From positions 2,021,001-2,085,000 of the forward strand of contig CP019636.1 in the NCBI GenBank assembly GCA_002163975.1: DNA of 64,000 bases, in the 5' to 3' direction. The stretch is from Nostocales cyanobacterium HT-58-2 (GTDB lineage: Bacteria; Cyanobacteriota; Cyanobacteriia; Cyanobacteriales; Nostocaceae). Position numbers and translations under genes: made by a program. Under the pieces are notes generated by a model that ran no database searches, had not been told where the DNA came from, and worked only from the letters and a program-made list of their open reading frames with translations. Shown in pieces: positions 1-9,209 of the stretch (its first letter is position 1; each line of letters starts with the position of its first letter).

Positions 1-84
1 TATAATCCGACCATACGACTGCTTGAGTTTTTGTTAATAATAGTGTATAGATAAACCGGATTCGAGATCAGGACTCGGTATAGA

Positions 85-1086
85 ATGACCTCTGAACAAA
101 GTATTAGACGTTCCGATATTTTAAACACCCAGGTAATCACTCGCGATAACGGCAAACGGTTGGGAATCGTGAGCCAAGTTTGGGTTGATGTAGACCAGCG
201 AGAGGTTGTGGCTCTTAGCTTGCGAGATAGCCTGATCTCCGTTTCTGGAATACCACGCTATATGTACCTCAACAGCATCAACCAGATAGGTGATGTCATC
301 CTAGTGAATAACGAGGATGTCATTGAAGATGTTGAGGTTGATCTCTACAGCAATCTGATAAACTGGGAGGTTATTACAGAAACTGGTGAAGTCTTAGGTA
401 AGGTACGGGGCTTCAAGTTTCATGGTGAAACAGGGAAACTGCACTCAATCGTCATCGCCTCTTTGGGTCTACCGCAAATTCCCGACCAATTCTTGAGTAC
501 CTACGAGTTTTCGGTGGATGAAATCGTCAGCACAGGTCCCAACAGATTGATTGTCTTTGAGGGAGCCGAAGAACGAGTCAATCAGTTGACAGTTGGTTTG
601 TTAGAGCGCTTGGGGATCGGCAAAGCACCTTGGGAACGCGATGTTGAAGAAGAATACTCCTCCTACACTCCTCGTACAGTTACACCAGACAAGCAACTGC
701 CAAGCGGAGTGCCATTAGAGCAACCTAAGCCGAAAATCATTCGCGCACCCGAACCTGTCGCACAAGAATGGGACGAGGACTACTACGAAGAAGAACGTCC
801 TCAGCGTCAAGTCATGAAGGCACGGCAGTATGAGCCTGTTGAGTACGAAGAAGATGATGAGGAAGAAGATAACTGGAGTGAGGCAACAGGCAAAGACAAG
901 TATCAAGCACAACCAAAGTATAGCTCAGGTTCGTATAACAATGACTCATACGCTGAGCAATACGACGATTATGATGACGATTTAGCCCGCGATGCGTGGG
1001 ATGATGATGAGCCGCCTAAACCAGTGAACATCCCCAAGAAAGTCAAAGAGAGACAGCCAGAGTACGAAGAAGAAGGCGGATATTAA
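85..1086 (+). CDS. PRC-barrel domain protein
   Basis: This 333-residue protein has two PRC-barrel-like beta modules in its first 175 residues. The first (about 8-85) begins RRSDILNTQVITRDNGKRLG and the second (about 88-170) contains INWEVITETGEVLGKVRG. PRC barrels are small beta domains found in the photosynthetic reaction centre H subunit and in RimM, where they bind proteins or RNA; cyanobacterial versions have no settled function. From about residue 180 the sequence is acidic and low in complexity (runs of D, E and Y with prolines), so it is probably disordered. No signal peptide or membrane segment is visible, so it is likely cytosolic. The ATG at 85 lies just downstream of a GGACTCGG stretch and no strong ribosome site is seen. 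A terminator follows the stop codon, so it is probably a single-gene unit. The domain assignment is fairly sure; the function is not. Confidence 0.8.
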   Translation: MTSEQSIRRSDILNTQVITRDNGKRLGIVSQVWVDVDQREVVALSLRDSLISVSGIPRYMYLNSINQIGDVILVNNEDVIEDVEVDLYSNLINWEVITETGEVLGKVRGFKFHGETGKLHSIVIASLGLPQIPDQFLSTYEFSVDEIVSTGPNRLIVFEGAEERVNQLTVGLLERLGIGKAPWERDVEEEYSSYTPRTVTPDKQLPSGVPLEQPKPKIIRAPEPVAQEWDEDYYEEERPQRQVMKARQYEPVEYEEDDEEEDNWSEATGKDKYQAQPKYSSGSYNNDSYAEQYDDYDDDLARDAWDDDEPPKPVNIPKKVKERQPEYEEEGGY

Positions 1087-1143
1087 TTCTAATCCATGAC
1101 CGACCCCTGCCCAGATGTGGGGAAGGAATTAAGATAAATCCTC

Positions 1144-1174
1144 ATTCCCAAGCCCATGCTTGGGAATACTTTTT
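1144..1174 (+). terminator. Rho-independent terminator after the PRC-barrel gene
   Basis: A perfect 10-bp stem (ATTCCCAAGC / GCTTGGGAAT) with a 4-base loop is followed by ACTTTTT. It lies about 60 bp after the PRC-barrel stop codon. Confidence 0.8.
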
Positions 1175-1222
1175 AGCTTAATCGGTCAGCTAACACTGGA
1201 ATTGCGTCTAAAATCCAGTCAT

Positions 1223-2668
1223 TTACCTCCCTCGTAACAGCCCTTGTAAAAAGAAACCAATCTTGACAAAGATATCTTCTAGCCAAAGCATGACGCGGTC
1301 TAGCCATTCGAGTATTTGCTCTAGAAGATGTTTCTCATATCCAATCGTTTGAGCTTGTGTTTCAATCCAATCTGGCTTTGCCTCAACTTCAGTGGTTTTC
1401 TGACGTTGCTGGTGAAGAATTTTACCTTTCTTTTCTTTGCTTTTATTGGCTTTGCTTTCCAGTGGAGAAATAGAAGAGTCAGGAGATGGGGAAACAAATT
1501 TTGTATTTTGGGATGATGCAACTAATAATTGTTGCTCGTTGATAACCTCTGCGCCCTCCTGCAAATCACCAAATAAGTCATTCATTGTCAACCAAGGATC
1601 TGCTATGTCCTCGCTTTGCAAATGAGGGGTTTTGGGCAAAGCAGAGAAAGAAGGATGCTGTTGTAGTCTTGCGTGTAATTTCCTATTGGGATTTGTTAGT
1701 AAAGGTTGGTCAATAATACCATTTGCTGGTATTTCAGGCTTTAATTTCTTGGCATTACGCTCCCCAAAAAAGTAATTGATTGCCCCCCAAATTAAAGCCT
1801 GAATCTTTGATGTTTGATGTTTCCCATCAACAGCTAATGCTCCTTGTTCAGTAGTTAATTGCTGCTGTTTCCCGTAGAGAAATATGTTTAGCTGAGTTTG
1901 AACAATTTGGAGCAATTGCCCACTAACACGAGATATTGGTGTGATGGCATGAGATTCTAGCTGGGCAAACGCTGCATCCAGTAGTACTAGCCCTTGAGAC
2001 GGAATGGGTAAAGATGTATACTCAATGTCCTCTTGTTTTCTCGTTGCCTCTGGTAAGGCAGGTCTATTTTCTTGACGACCAGAAATCAGCTTGTTCAACA
2101 AGCGGTCAATTTCAGGTAAGAGTTTTGTTTCGTCTTCTGCTTGAGTCAACCGCCAAGAACGCCAGTACGCAGCCACTCCATCAAGAATTCGGTTTCGCAA
2201 TTTTTCCTGCTGCTGGTATGTCAAAATGTCCAGAATTTCATTGTCAGCAGTCACGAGTACCAAATTGCGATTTACCAAAAGTGAAGCAATTCCCTGCACC
2301 GTTGAAGGACATGAGGAATTTTCTAATAAATCTCTCCGCGTCTCTACGACTTGCAGCGTCACTACTGCGTCTAGAACTTGCTGAATGGGAGTGTCAGCAG
2401 ATAATGGAGTTTTGGATTGGCTATCCGTCTCATTTGCTGGTAAATGGAACTTGCGTTGTTGCTCGCCTGTGTGTAATTGTTTGCCAGCTGAGTCTGTTGC
2501 TTTTTGAATCAGCAGATACACTGGGTAAAGTAGAGCCTCTAATGACCAACTGGCAGCGACTTGTAGATGCCGTATGGTGCGGTCAAACTGCTCGCCCCAG
2601 CGCCGAGATTGCTGGTGGAAAAAGTTAAAAAGTCTGCTTTGATAACGACCAGAGGTACCAGAAGGCAT
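1223..2668 (-). CDS. Conserved hypothetical protein
   Basis: I do not recognise a named domain in this 481-residue protein. The N-terminus has a hydrophobic stretch near residues 40-55 (LEALLYPVYLLIQKA) and the C-terminus ends in an amphipathic helix (WLEDIFVKIGFFLQGLLRGR), which suggests membrane association. The middle (about 95-200) is helical and includes a conserved-looking core, LVNRNLVLVTADNEILD. Residues 370-440 are polar and probably disordered. It is divergent from the alpha-mannosidase gene, with 103 bp between the two ATG codons that must hold both promoters. It looks like one of the long cyanobacteria-specific hypotheticals. Coding is supported by length and an ATG start with no competing frame. 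Confidence 0.65.
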   Translation of the reverse strand: MPSGTSGRYQSRLFNFFHQQSRRWGEQFDRTIRHLQVAASWSLEALLYPVYLLIQKATDSAGKQLHTGEQQRKFHLPANETDSQSKTPLSADTPIQQVLDAVVTLQVVETRRDLLENSSCPSTVQGIASLLVNRNLVLVTADNEILDILTYQQQEKLRNRILDGVAAYWRSWRLTQAEDETKLLPEIDRLLNKLISGRQENRPALPEATRKQEDIEYTSLPIPSQGLVLLDAAFAQLESHAITPISRVSGQLLQIVQTQLNIFLYGKQQQLTTEQGALAVDGKHQTSKIQALIWGAINYFFGERNAKKLKPEIPANGIIDQPLLTNPNRKLHARLQQHPSFSALPKTPHLQSEDIADPWLTMNDLFGDLQEGAEVINEQQLLVASSQNTKFVSPSPDSSISPLESKANKSKEKKGKILHQQRQKTTEVEAKPDWIETQAQTIGYEKHLLEQILEWLDRVMLWLEDIFVKIGFFLQGLLRGR

Positions 2669-2771
2669 GGTGGTGAATTTTTGTTGAGAGCATTGTTCGC
2701 TTTTGGACTCTCACCAAACAATAAATCAAAAGACTGTTGATGATTGTGAGTTTTATCATCTTAGCGAAATT

Positions 2772-5700
2772 ATGACCTCCTCTGTATCTCAACCCAATAC
2801 TAAATTCATCTTGCAAGCAATTGAGAAGTTGCGCTCTTATTCTCAAGTAGATGCTCTTTCCTCCTGGCGATACTTGGAAGCTGACTTTCCTGTAGCTGAT
2901 GTTCACACGTGTAACTTTTCTAGTTGGGAGCTTGCTCAGTTAAACACCAGAGGACACATTGCTTGGACAGGGGGGCAACAAGTTCTATGGTTAGCGCAAA
3001 AATTAGTGATTCCCCAAAATTTACAGGGTTATCCGCTAGAGGGTTTGTCTTTGCGGCTAGCACTGGTTTGGTGGGCGGATTCTGCCCAAATTTATATCAA
3101 TGGTCAGTTAGCGCTTGAGGGCGATTTGTTTGATTCTTCACCTAGGGTGCTACTGAGTTCTGCGGTGACACCAGGAGAGGAATTTATTGTAGCTTTGCGT
3201 TTGGTGAGTCCAGGTCATTGTGATGGGGCTTTGGTAAAGTCGCTCTTTATATATGAGTCTACTGATGAGAATCACCCTGATCCCGGTTTTGTGGCTGATG
3301 AGTTGGCTGTGATGCAGCGCTATTTTGAAAGTTTTGAGTCTGAGAAGTTGGAGAATTTGGCTGCGGTGGTGGCGGAAATTGATTGGGAAGGAATGAATCG
3401 CCAAGGCGCAGAGGAAGAGAACAGAGGGTTGGAGAATTCTTTGTTTGCAGTTCGTCAGAGTTTGCTAAAATCGAAAATCCAAAATCTGCCTAAAATTTAT
3501 TTGTTGGGTCATGCTCACCTTGATATGGCTTGGCTGTGGCGTGTGAGTGAAACTTGGCAGGCAGCACAAAGTACTTTTGAGTCGGTTCTTAAGCTTCAGC
3601 AGGATTTCCCGGAGTTGATTTTCTGTCATTCTTCTCCGGTGCTTTATGCTTGGATTGAGGAAAATCGCCCGGATTTGTTTGATGCTATTCAACAAGCAGT
3701 CAAAACTGGGCGTTGGGAGGTTGTAGGGGGTTTTTGGGTTGAACCGGAACTGAATTTAATTGCAGGTGAATCAATTGTCCGTCAGTTGCTGTACGGTCAG
3801 CGCTACGTGTTGGAGAAATTTGGTAAAGTTTCTACTGTGATATGGGTACCAGATAGTTTTGGTTTTTGTGCAACTTTGCCACAATTTTTGGCTAAGGCTG
3901 GGATTGAGTTTTTTGTGACTCAAAAGTTGCGCTGGAACGACACAACTCAGTTTGATTATGGTGCTTTTTGGTGGCGATCGCCTGATGGTAGTGAAGTGTT
4001 TAGCCTGATGTCTGCGCCCGTTGGTGAAGGTATAAACCCTATCAAAATGGCATCCTTTGCCTGTGAATGGCAAACCCAAACAGGTTTTTCTGAAGCCCTC
4101 TGGCTCCCTGGTGTGGGTGACCACGGCGGCGGTCCTACCCGTGATATGTTAGAAACTGCTCAACGCTGGCAAAAGTCGCCCTTCTTCCCTCAACTAGAAT
4201 TCTCTACCGCTGAAAATTACCTACAGCAAATCAAAGAAAAAACTTCTCCCTCCTTCCCCACCTGGGACGACGAACTCTACCTAGAATTCCATCGTGGTTG
4301 TTATACAACTCACGCCGACCAAAAACGTTGGAATCGTCGTTGTGAAGGGTTATTGTATCAAGCAGAGTTGTTTGCAGCTTTGGCTACTATTAGCTCTCAA
4401 GTCACATATCCAACAGCTGAACTAGAAGCAGCGTGGAAAAAGGTCTTATTTAACCAGTTTCATGACATTCTGCCTGGTTCTTCGATTACTGAAGTTTACG
4501 TGGATGCACTTCCAACTTGGCAAGAGGTAGAAAAAGTTGGCGATGAGATTTTGCAGCAGTCTTTGAGCCATCTTGCATCTCAAATCAACTTACCAGCACC
4601 ACCACAACCCAACAGTTTACCGATTGTCGTTTTTAATTCTCTCAATTGGCAGCGATCGCAGGTAGTCACACTCACCTTACCTTCACCAGCAACTGCTCAC
4701 CAAGAATGGCAAATTTACGACACTTTCGGAGAAAAACAACCTTCCCAGTCAACTGAAGCATTAACTCTGTTGTTTTTGGCAAAAGACATTCCCCCTGTTG
4801 GCTACCGTGTTTTTTGGTTGCATTCCTCCTCATCCCTCTCATCCCCATCCCCCACTCCCCTTGACTGGGTTCTAGAAAATGAATTTCTCAAAGTCGTCGT
4901 CAATCCTGAAACTGGAGACTTATCAAGCGTCTTTGATAAAATTCTTGAGCGAGAAGTTCTCAGTGGTGCGGGGAATCAACTGCAAGCTTTTAAAGACAGT
5001 GGTCAATACTGGGATGCGTGGAATATTGACCCAAATTATGCCCAGCATCCCTTACCACCAACGCAGATGAAATCCATTGAATGGTTGGAAACCGGACCAG
5101 TACAAAGTCGGGTGCGTGTGGTGCGCCAACTAGGTGAATCTGAGTTTTGCCAAGATTACATTTTGCAAACCCACTCACCAGTTCTCAAAATCGCCACAAC
5201 TGTGAATTGGCAAGAACGTCAGGTGTTGGTGAAAGCTGCTTTTCCTCTGAATGTAGAAGCGGACTTTGCGACCTATGAAATTCCTTGTGGGGCTATTCGC
5301 CGTTCCACTCATCCCAACACTTCTGCAGAAAAGGCGAAATGGGAAGTCCCGGCTTTGCGTTGGGCAGATTTGACGACTTCTGCTGTAGAGGAAAACTCTT
5401 GCTACGGTGTCAGCTTACTCAATGATTGTAAGTATGGATATGATAGCAAACCGAATCAACTACGCTTGACCTTGCTACGTAGTCCCAATTGGCCTGATCC
5501 AGAAGCAGACCGAGGATTTCATGAATTTACTTATGCTTTATATCCTCATGTTGGTAGCTGGGAATCAGCTCATACAGTAAGACACGGGTATGAATTGAAT
5601 TTACCCATGCAAGTCATACCACTTACCTTACAACCCAATGAAGGCGAGAAGTCCTTACCACCTATCGGTAGTTTACTCAATTTGTCGGCTGAAAATTTAA

Positions 5701-5927
5701 TATTAATGGCGTTTAAGCAAGCGGAAGATAACCCACAGCAATGCATTCTCCGATGCTATGAATGTCACGGAGAGCCAGCCGAGTTGTCCTTGCAAAGTGA
5801 TCTGGGGTTGACTCTAACAGAATCAGTGGACTTATTGGAGCACTCTTTGTCTACTTCTGAATTCTCATCAAAGCAACAAAACTTTACAATACAGCCTTGG
5901 GAAATGAGCAGCTTTAAGATTTGCTAA
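2772..5927 (+). CDS. Alpha-mannosidase, glycoside hydrolase family 38
   Basis: GH38 enzymes hydrolyse alpha-mannosides by a retaining, zinc-dependent mechanism. The catalytic domain is clear: LGHAHLDMAWLWR supplies the His and Asp metal ligands, and WVPDSFGFCATLPQ holds the nucleophile Asp (residue 361 from this start). HDILPGSSI is a further family motif. A GH38 C-terminal beta domain follows. At 1051 residues it has the usual length of bacterial and vacuolar-type enzymes. An upstream in-frame TTG at 2703 would add 23 residues, but the ATG at 2772 is followed at once by family-like sequence, so I prefer it; neither has a clear ribosome site. No signal peptide is seen, so it is probably cytosolic and works on mannose-containing oligosaccharides. 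It is monocistronic and shares a palindromic terminator with psbN. Confidence 0.93.
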   Translation: MTSSVSQPNTKFILQAIEKLRSYSQVDALSSWRYLEADFPVADVHTCNFSSWELAQLNTRGHIAWTGGQQVLWLAQKLVIPQNLQGYPLEGLSLRLALVWWADSAQIYINGQLALEGDLFDSSPRVLLSSAVTPGEEFIVALRLVSPGHCDGALVKSLFIYESTDENHPDPGFVADELAVMQRYFESFESEKLENLAAVVAEIDWEGMNRQGAEEENRGLENSLFAVRQSLLKSKIQNLPKIYLLGHAHLDMAWLWRVSETWQAAQSTFESVLKLQQDFPELIFCHSSPVLYAWIEENRPDLFDAIQQAVKTGRWEVVGGFWVEPELNLIAGESIVRQLLYGQRYVLEKFGKVSTVIWVPDSFGFCATLPQFLAKAGIEFFVTQKLRWNDTTQFDYGAFWWRSPDGSEVFSLMSAPVGEGINPIKMASFACEWQTQTGFSEALWLPGVGDHGGGPTRDMLETAQRWQKSPFFPQLEFSTAENYLQQIKEKTSPSFPTWDDELYLEFHRGCYTTHADQKRWNRRCEGLLYQAELFAALATISSQVTYPTAELEAAWKKVLFNQFHDILPGSSITEVYVDALPTWQEVEKVGDEILQQSLSHLASQINLPAPPQPNSLPIVVFNSLNWQRSQVVTLTLPSPATAHQEWQIYDTFGEKQPSQSTEALTLLFLAKDIPPVGYRVFWLHSSSSLSSPSPTPLDWVLENEFLKVVVNPETGDLSSVFDKILEREVLSGAGNQLQAFKDSGQYWDAWNIDPNYAQHPLPPTQMKSIEWLETGPVQSRVRVVRQLGESEFCQDYILQTHSPVLKIATTVNWQERQVLVKAAFPLNVEADFATYEIPCGAIRRSTHPNTSAEKAKWEVPALRWADLTTSAVEENSCYGVSLLNDCKYGYDSKPNQLRLTLLRSPNWPDPEADRGFHEFTYALYPHVGSWESAHTVRHGYELNLPMQVIPLTLQPNEGEKSLPPIGSLLNLSAENLILMAFKQAEDNPQQCILRCYECHGEPAELSLQSDLGLTLTESVDLLEHSLSTSEFSSKQQNFTIQPWEMSSFKIC

Positions 5928-5931
5928 TAGG

Positions 5932-5961
5932 TTTGTCGTTGCGCTTAAGCGCAATGACAAA
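5932..5961. terminator. Palindromic bidirectional terminator between GH38 and psbN
   Basis: A 30-bp near-perfect palindrome (TTTGTC, one mismatch, TTGCGCTT / AAGCGCAA, one mismatch, GACAAA) lies in the 45 bp between two convergent stop codons. It can form a hairpin in RNA from either strand. Confidence 0.7.
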
Positions 5962-5972
5962 CCCTATCAACT

Positions 5973-6104
5973 TTAATCTTCGTGGTCTTCAAAGGGATCG
6001 CTCAATTCCTTACTGGGAGGACCAAAAGAGGTGTAGATCGATAGCGCCGTGATGACAATTACAACAGCGCACACAGAAATGCTAAGAACTATTGCGGGTT
6101 CCAT
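5973..6104 (-). CDS. psbN: Photosystem II protein PsbN
   Basis: Reading the minus strand from the ATG at 6104 gives 43 residues that begin MEPAIVLSISVCAVVI and end FEDHED. This is the highly conserved PsbN length and sequence. PsbN is a thylakoid single-pass protein needed for photosystem II assembly and repair rather than a stable subunit. The membrane helix covers about residues 4-26, followed by the family motif SFGPPSKELSDPFEDHED. It is divergent from psbH, with 83 bp between the starts, the arrangement usual in cyanobacteria and retained in chloroplasts. Confidence 0.97.
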   Translation of the reverse strand: MEPAIVLSISVCAVVIVITALSIYTSFGPPSKELSDPFEDHED

Positions 6105-6187
6105 GACAAGTATAGATTATGTGTTTTATTCCTATAGAATATTACAGAAGATTAAAAAATGCTTTGGCAACTCATCTTAGGTGAACT

Positions 6188-6391
6188 ATGGCACAAAGGA
6201 CGCGCTTGGGAGATATTCTCAGACCTTTAAATTCTGAGTATGGTAAAGTGGCTCCCGGTTGGGGTACAACCCCCCTAATGGGTGTTTTTATTCTGCTATT
6301 TTTCGTTTTTCTGTTGATTATTCTGCAACTCTACAACAAGTCTATCTTGATCCAAGATGTTGCTGTTGACTGGCGGACCTTGGGGCGGTAA
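6188..6391 (+). CDS. psbH: Photosystem II protein PsbH
   Basis: PsbH is a small photosystem II core subunit of the thylakoid membrane, next to CP47, that helps stabilise the acceptor side. The 67-residue sequence has the stromal N-terminus ([20 protein letters not shown]), the [10 protein letters not shown] motif and one membrane helix (about 29-50). The N-terminal threonine-rich phosphorylation segment of plant PsbH is absent, as in cyanobacteria. It is divergent from psbN and is followed by a strong terminator. Confidence 0.97.
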   Translation: MAQRTRLGDILRPLNSEYGKVAPGWGTTPLMGVFILLFFVFLLIILQLYNKSILIQDVAVDWRTLGR

Positions 6392-6434
6392 CTGATGTTT
6401 CAAGTTAAAAAGCCTGCATAACAGCCTACCCCAC

Positions 6435-6457
6435 ACCCGGTTGTCCCGGGTTTTTTT
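6435..6457 (+). terminator. Rho-independent terminator of psbH
   Basis: ACCCGG / CCGGGT form a GC-rich stem around a 5-base loop, followed directly by seven T. It lies about 45 bp after the psbH stop. Confidence 0.88.
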
Positions 6458-6571
6458 ATTCAACTGCGGTACTGGTCTCACCTTCTGCCCTCTGGCATAT
6501 TTTCACAGTAGACTACATATGTTGGATATGTTAGTTGATGAGGCAGCTGTTAATTTTACAGGAGAACAAGT

Positions 6572-6868
6572 ATGAATGTATTTGGTATCGGTTTGCCAGA
6601 GATGGCTTTGATCTTTGTGGTAGCACTATTAATTTTTGGTCCTAAAAAGCTACCAGAAGTTGGTCGCAGTTTGGGAAAAGCTATTCGCAGTTTTCAACAA
6701 GCTTCTAGCGAGTTTCAAAACGAGTTTCAAAAAGAAGCAGTTCAGTTAGAAGAAGCTGTAAAAACGACTGCTGAACTAGACACCAAGCAAACAGATGAAG
6801 CACAAACCAAGCAAATAGAAGCAGCTAAGTTGGAGCAAGACACTGCAAGTTCTTCCCAAAAAAGCTAG
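6572..6868 (+). CDS. tatA: Twin-arginine translocase subunit TatA/TatE
   Basis: TatA forms the pore-like component of the Tat pathway, which moves folded proteins across the plasma and thylakoid membranes. The 98-residue sequence shows a short N-terminal membrane helix (LPEMALIFVVALLIFG, about 9-24), the FGP hinge, and the amphipathic helix KKLPEVGRSLGKAIRSFQ. The tail is polar and rich in Gln, Glu and Lys. A GGAG ribosome site lies 9 bp upstream of the ATG. It could be a TatB paralogue, but the short length and FGPKKLPE hinge favour TatA/E. Pth begins 15 bp after its stop, so the two are probably co-transcribed. Confidence 0.92.
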   Translation: MNVFGIGLPEMALIFVVALLIFGPKKLPEVGRSLGKAIRSFQQASSEFQNEFQKEAVQLEEAVKTTAELDTKQTDEAQTKQIEAAKLEQDTASSSQKS

Positions 6869-6883
6869 TAGACTAAAATCAAA

Positions 6884-7525
6884 ATGACAGAAGCTATTGC
6901 CAACAAAACTTTGGTGATTCCCCAACTAATAGTCGGGTTGGGGAACCCAGAACCAAAATATGACCAAACACGCCACAATGTTGGCTTTGCTGCTGTAGAC
7001 GCGCTATCCCGTTCTTGGAGGATTCCTTTAGCAGAAAATCGCAAGTTTCAAGGGGAATATGGAGAGGGATTTGCACCCAATGGAGACAAAATCCGCTTGT
7101 TAAAGCCACTGACTTATATGAATCGCTCAGGACAAGCAATGCAAGCAGTCACAAGTTGGTATAAGTTGCAACCTGAGTTGGTCTTGGTTATTTATGATGA
7201 TATGGATTTACCCATAGGAAAAACTCGCTTGCGCTTGTCTGGTTCGGCTGGCGGACATAACGGGATGAAAAGCGCGATCGCACACCTTGGTACTCAAAAC
7301 TTTCCTCGTTTGCGTATCGGTATTGGTAGACCAAAAGGTGCAAACAATGGTAACGAATCAGGTTCAGTCTCTCATGTCTTGGGACGATTTTCTGCTGCCG
7401 AAAATCAGCTGATGTCTCTCGTCCTCCAGTTTGTCGTGGAATGCGCAGAACTGAGCCTCAAGCAGGGAGTAGAAAAGGCTATGAATGTTTGTAACAGTCG
7501 TTCTTTTGAAAATGCTGAATTGTAG
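6884..7525 (+). CDS. pth: Peptidyl-tRNA hydrolase
   Basis: Pth recycles peptidyl-tRNA that drops off stalled ribosomes by cleaving the ester bond. The 213-residue sequence has the family signatures: VGLGNPEPKYDQTRHNVGF (catalytic His in RHNVG), LLKPLTYMNRSG, VIYDDMDLPIG (catalytic Asp) and GGHNGMKS. The N-terminus extends about 15 residues before the usual start; an internal start cannot be excluded. It follows tatA by 15 bp, so it is probably the second gene of a two-gene operon. An imperfect hairpin just after the stop (near 7530-7553) may end the transcript. Confidence 0.96.
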   Translation: MTEAIANKTLVIPQLIVGLGNPEPKYDQTRHNVGFAAVDALSRSWRIPLAENRKFQGEYGEGFAPNGDKIRLLKPLTYMNRSGQAMQAVTSWYKLQPELVLVIYDDMDLPIGKTRLRLSGSAGGHNGMKSAIAHLGTQNFPRLRIGIGRPKGANNGNESGSVSHVLGRFSAAENQLMSLVLQFVVECAELSLKQGVEKAMNVCNSRSFENAEL

Positions 7526-7785
7526 GGAGACTCAGATCCACTTCGGATTTGAGAGGATGTTTTCAAAGATGTTTTAAAAGTAGTAAATTATACTTTTTTG
7601 TAACAGATTCTTTAGAGGACCCCTGGATTTGCCGGCTTGTACTCCGGAGGGGAACCCTTTCGCTTAGCTCCTAGTGACAGGAGAAGGGTAGCAACTGGGG
7701 TAGTCTACACGCTTATCTTCATCCATGAATGGAGGGGCTTGCGCCCTCCGATTCCAGGTCAAGCTACGTCAAGCACCAAATCGGT
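7526..7785. other. pth/rpsU convergent spacer with repeat-like palindromes
   Basis: No gene is seen here. Palindromes include a GC-rich stem at 7731-7749 (GGAGGG with CCCTCC) that could end the rpsU transcript, although no T run follows on the minus strand. The GGAGGGGAACCC-type sequence near 7650 resembles material at 22650-22760 and looks like degenerate extragenic repeat. Confidence 0.4.
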
Positions 7786-7965
7786 TTATTTCATACGTCT
7801 CTTGCGTCTAGCAGCGACTGCTTTGCGTTTGCGTTTTTCTAATGGTGTTTCAAAGTGCCTATGATACTTGACATCGGCTAAGATTCCAGCTTTGGAGACT
7901 TGGCGTTTAAACCGTCGCAAAGCTGAATCAATTCCTTCATTTTCTCCTAAAACCACTTGGGTCAT
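7786..7965 (-). CDS. rpsU: 30S ribosomal protein S21 (bS21)
   Basis: Reading the minus strand from the ATG at 7965 gives 59 residues beginning [20 protein letters not shown] and ending in the basic tail ARRKRRMK. This is the usual bS21 length and sequence. S21 sits on the small-subunit platform near the 3' end of 16S rRNA and helps initiation. It is a single gene. About 155 bp of non-coding sequence with purine-rich GAGGTTGAG repeats separates it from rsmI upstream on the same strand. Confidence 0.96.
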   Translation of the reverse strand: MTQVVLGENEGIDSALRRFKRQVSKAGILADVKYHRHFETPLEKRKRKAVAARRKRRMK

Positions 7966-8120
7966 TCTTGTTCCTCATCATCAATACTCCCATTGTAGTG
8001 CTGCCTTAACTTTGGCGAAACTCCCCCTGAAAAAAGTGGGGATAAGGAGGTTGAGGGAGTAGGAGGTTGAGTAGTTGAGGGAACAAGGTAGTGAGAATAA
8101 CTAACAATAACTCATGATGA

Positions 8121-8978
8121 TTAACTATCTTGGTTAGATGTTTTGATAGAAAGAGCTAATTGATAGAGATGACGACGGGGAAGGGAAGTTTCTTTTGCTA
8201 ACTGACGGCTAGCTTGCGATCGCGATATTCCCTGACTCATGATTTTTTCTAACTCTGTTTTGAGTTCTTCTTCTGAGAGTTGCACTTGAGTGGGTGGTTT
8301 TCCAGCCACAACTAAGGTATATTCGCCTTGGGGATCGCGTTGGCTGTAGTGAGCGATCGCTTCTTCAATTGTTCCGCGCCAGAATTCCTCATACAATTTG
8401 GTTAACTCTCGTGCTATGACAATTTGGCGATGGTTTCCAAAAATTTCGGCAAAATCTTGTAAAGTGTCGCGCAGGCGGTACGGAGACTCATAGAAAATGA
8501 GAGTGCGAGGTTCTGTTTCCAGGAATTCTAAGTGCGATCGTCGTTGTTGACCTTTGGCTGGCAAAAATCCTTCAAAAACAAATCTATCCGTTGGGAGTCC
8601 GGCTGCACTTAATGCTGTCATTGCTGCATTTGCACCAGGAATTGGTACGACTGGTATCCCAGCTTCAATGCAAACTTTCACCAGTTCATATCCAGGATCG
8701 GATATTCCTGGTATACCTGCATCCGTGACGAGAGCAATTGCTTTACCATCACTCAGTTGCTCTAATAACTCTGGGATGCGGCTGCTACGGTTGTGTTCGT
8801 GGTAACTCACCTGCGGCGTTTTGATTTGAAAATGTTGTAGCAGTCTTCCTGTGTGGCGCGTATCTTCCGCAGCAATGAGATCCACTGTTTGCAAAGTTTG
8901 TACTGCCCGGAAGGTCATATCTTCCAGATTGCCGATCGGTGTGCCAACAACGTAAAGTGTTCCTGGTTTTATATCCAT
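8121..8978 (-). CDS. rsmI: 16S rRNA (cytidine-1402-2'-O)-methyltransferase RsmI
   Basis: RsmI uses S-adenosylmethionine to methylate the 2'-O of C1402 at the ribosomal P site. The 285-residue sequence shows the SAM-MT (tetrapyrrole methylase-like) fold motifs GTLYVVGTPIGNLEDMTFRA near the start, AAEDTRHTGRLL, VTDAGIPGISDPG and VPIPGANAAMTALSAAGLP. Its length fits the family. The ATG at 8978 is chosen because VVGTPIGN follows within ten residues, as usual. It appears to be transcribed alone. Confidence 0.96.
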   Translation of the reverse strand: MDIKPGTLYVVGTPIGNLEDMTFRAVQTLQTVDLIAAEDTRHTGRLLQHFQIKTPQVSYHEHNRSSRIPELLEQLSDGKAIALVTDAGIPGISDPGYELVKVCIEAGIPVVPIPGANAAMTALSAAGLPTDRFVFEGFLPAKGQQRRSHLEFLETEPRTLIFYESPYRLRDTLQDFAEIFGNHRQIVIARELTKLYEEFWRGTIEEAIAHYSQRDPQGEYTLVVAGKPPTQVQLSEEELKTELEKIMSQGISRSQASRQLAKETSLPRRHLYQLALSIKTSNQDS

Positions 8979-9054
8979 GAGTCAATATTATCTTGTGGGA
9001 TGAGTATCTTGTCCGACATTAATTAGACTTCTTGTAAAACTTAGTAAGTCTCTC

Positions 9055-9140
9055 GACGTGAAGAAATGTAGGATGGGTTAGCGAAGCGTAACCCATGCTG
9101 TCTTTTGCAATTAATAACCCATGCTGTCCTTTGCAATTGA
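9055..9140. repeat. Dispersed intergenic repeat, copy 1
   Basis: The core GTAGGATGGGTTAGCG and the palindromic half AACCCATGCTGTC also occur in the copies at 11172, 11325 and 52432. In this copy the segment AACCCATGCTGTC(C/T)TTTGCAATT is present twice in a row. It lies between rsmI and the PfkB gene. Confidence 0.65.
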
Positions 9141-9209
9141 TGCTGTACTCAAAGCAAGACTGCATGCTATAAAAAATTCTTTTCGCCTATTTACTATTAA
9201 GAACCACAG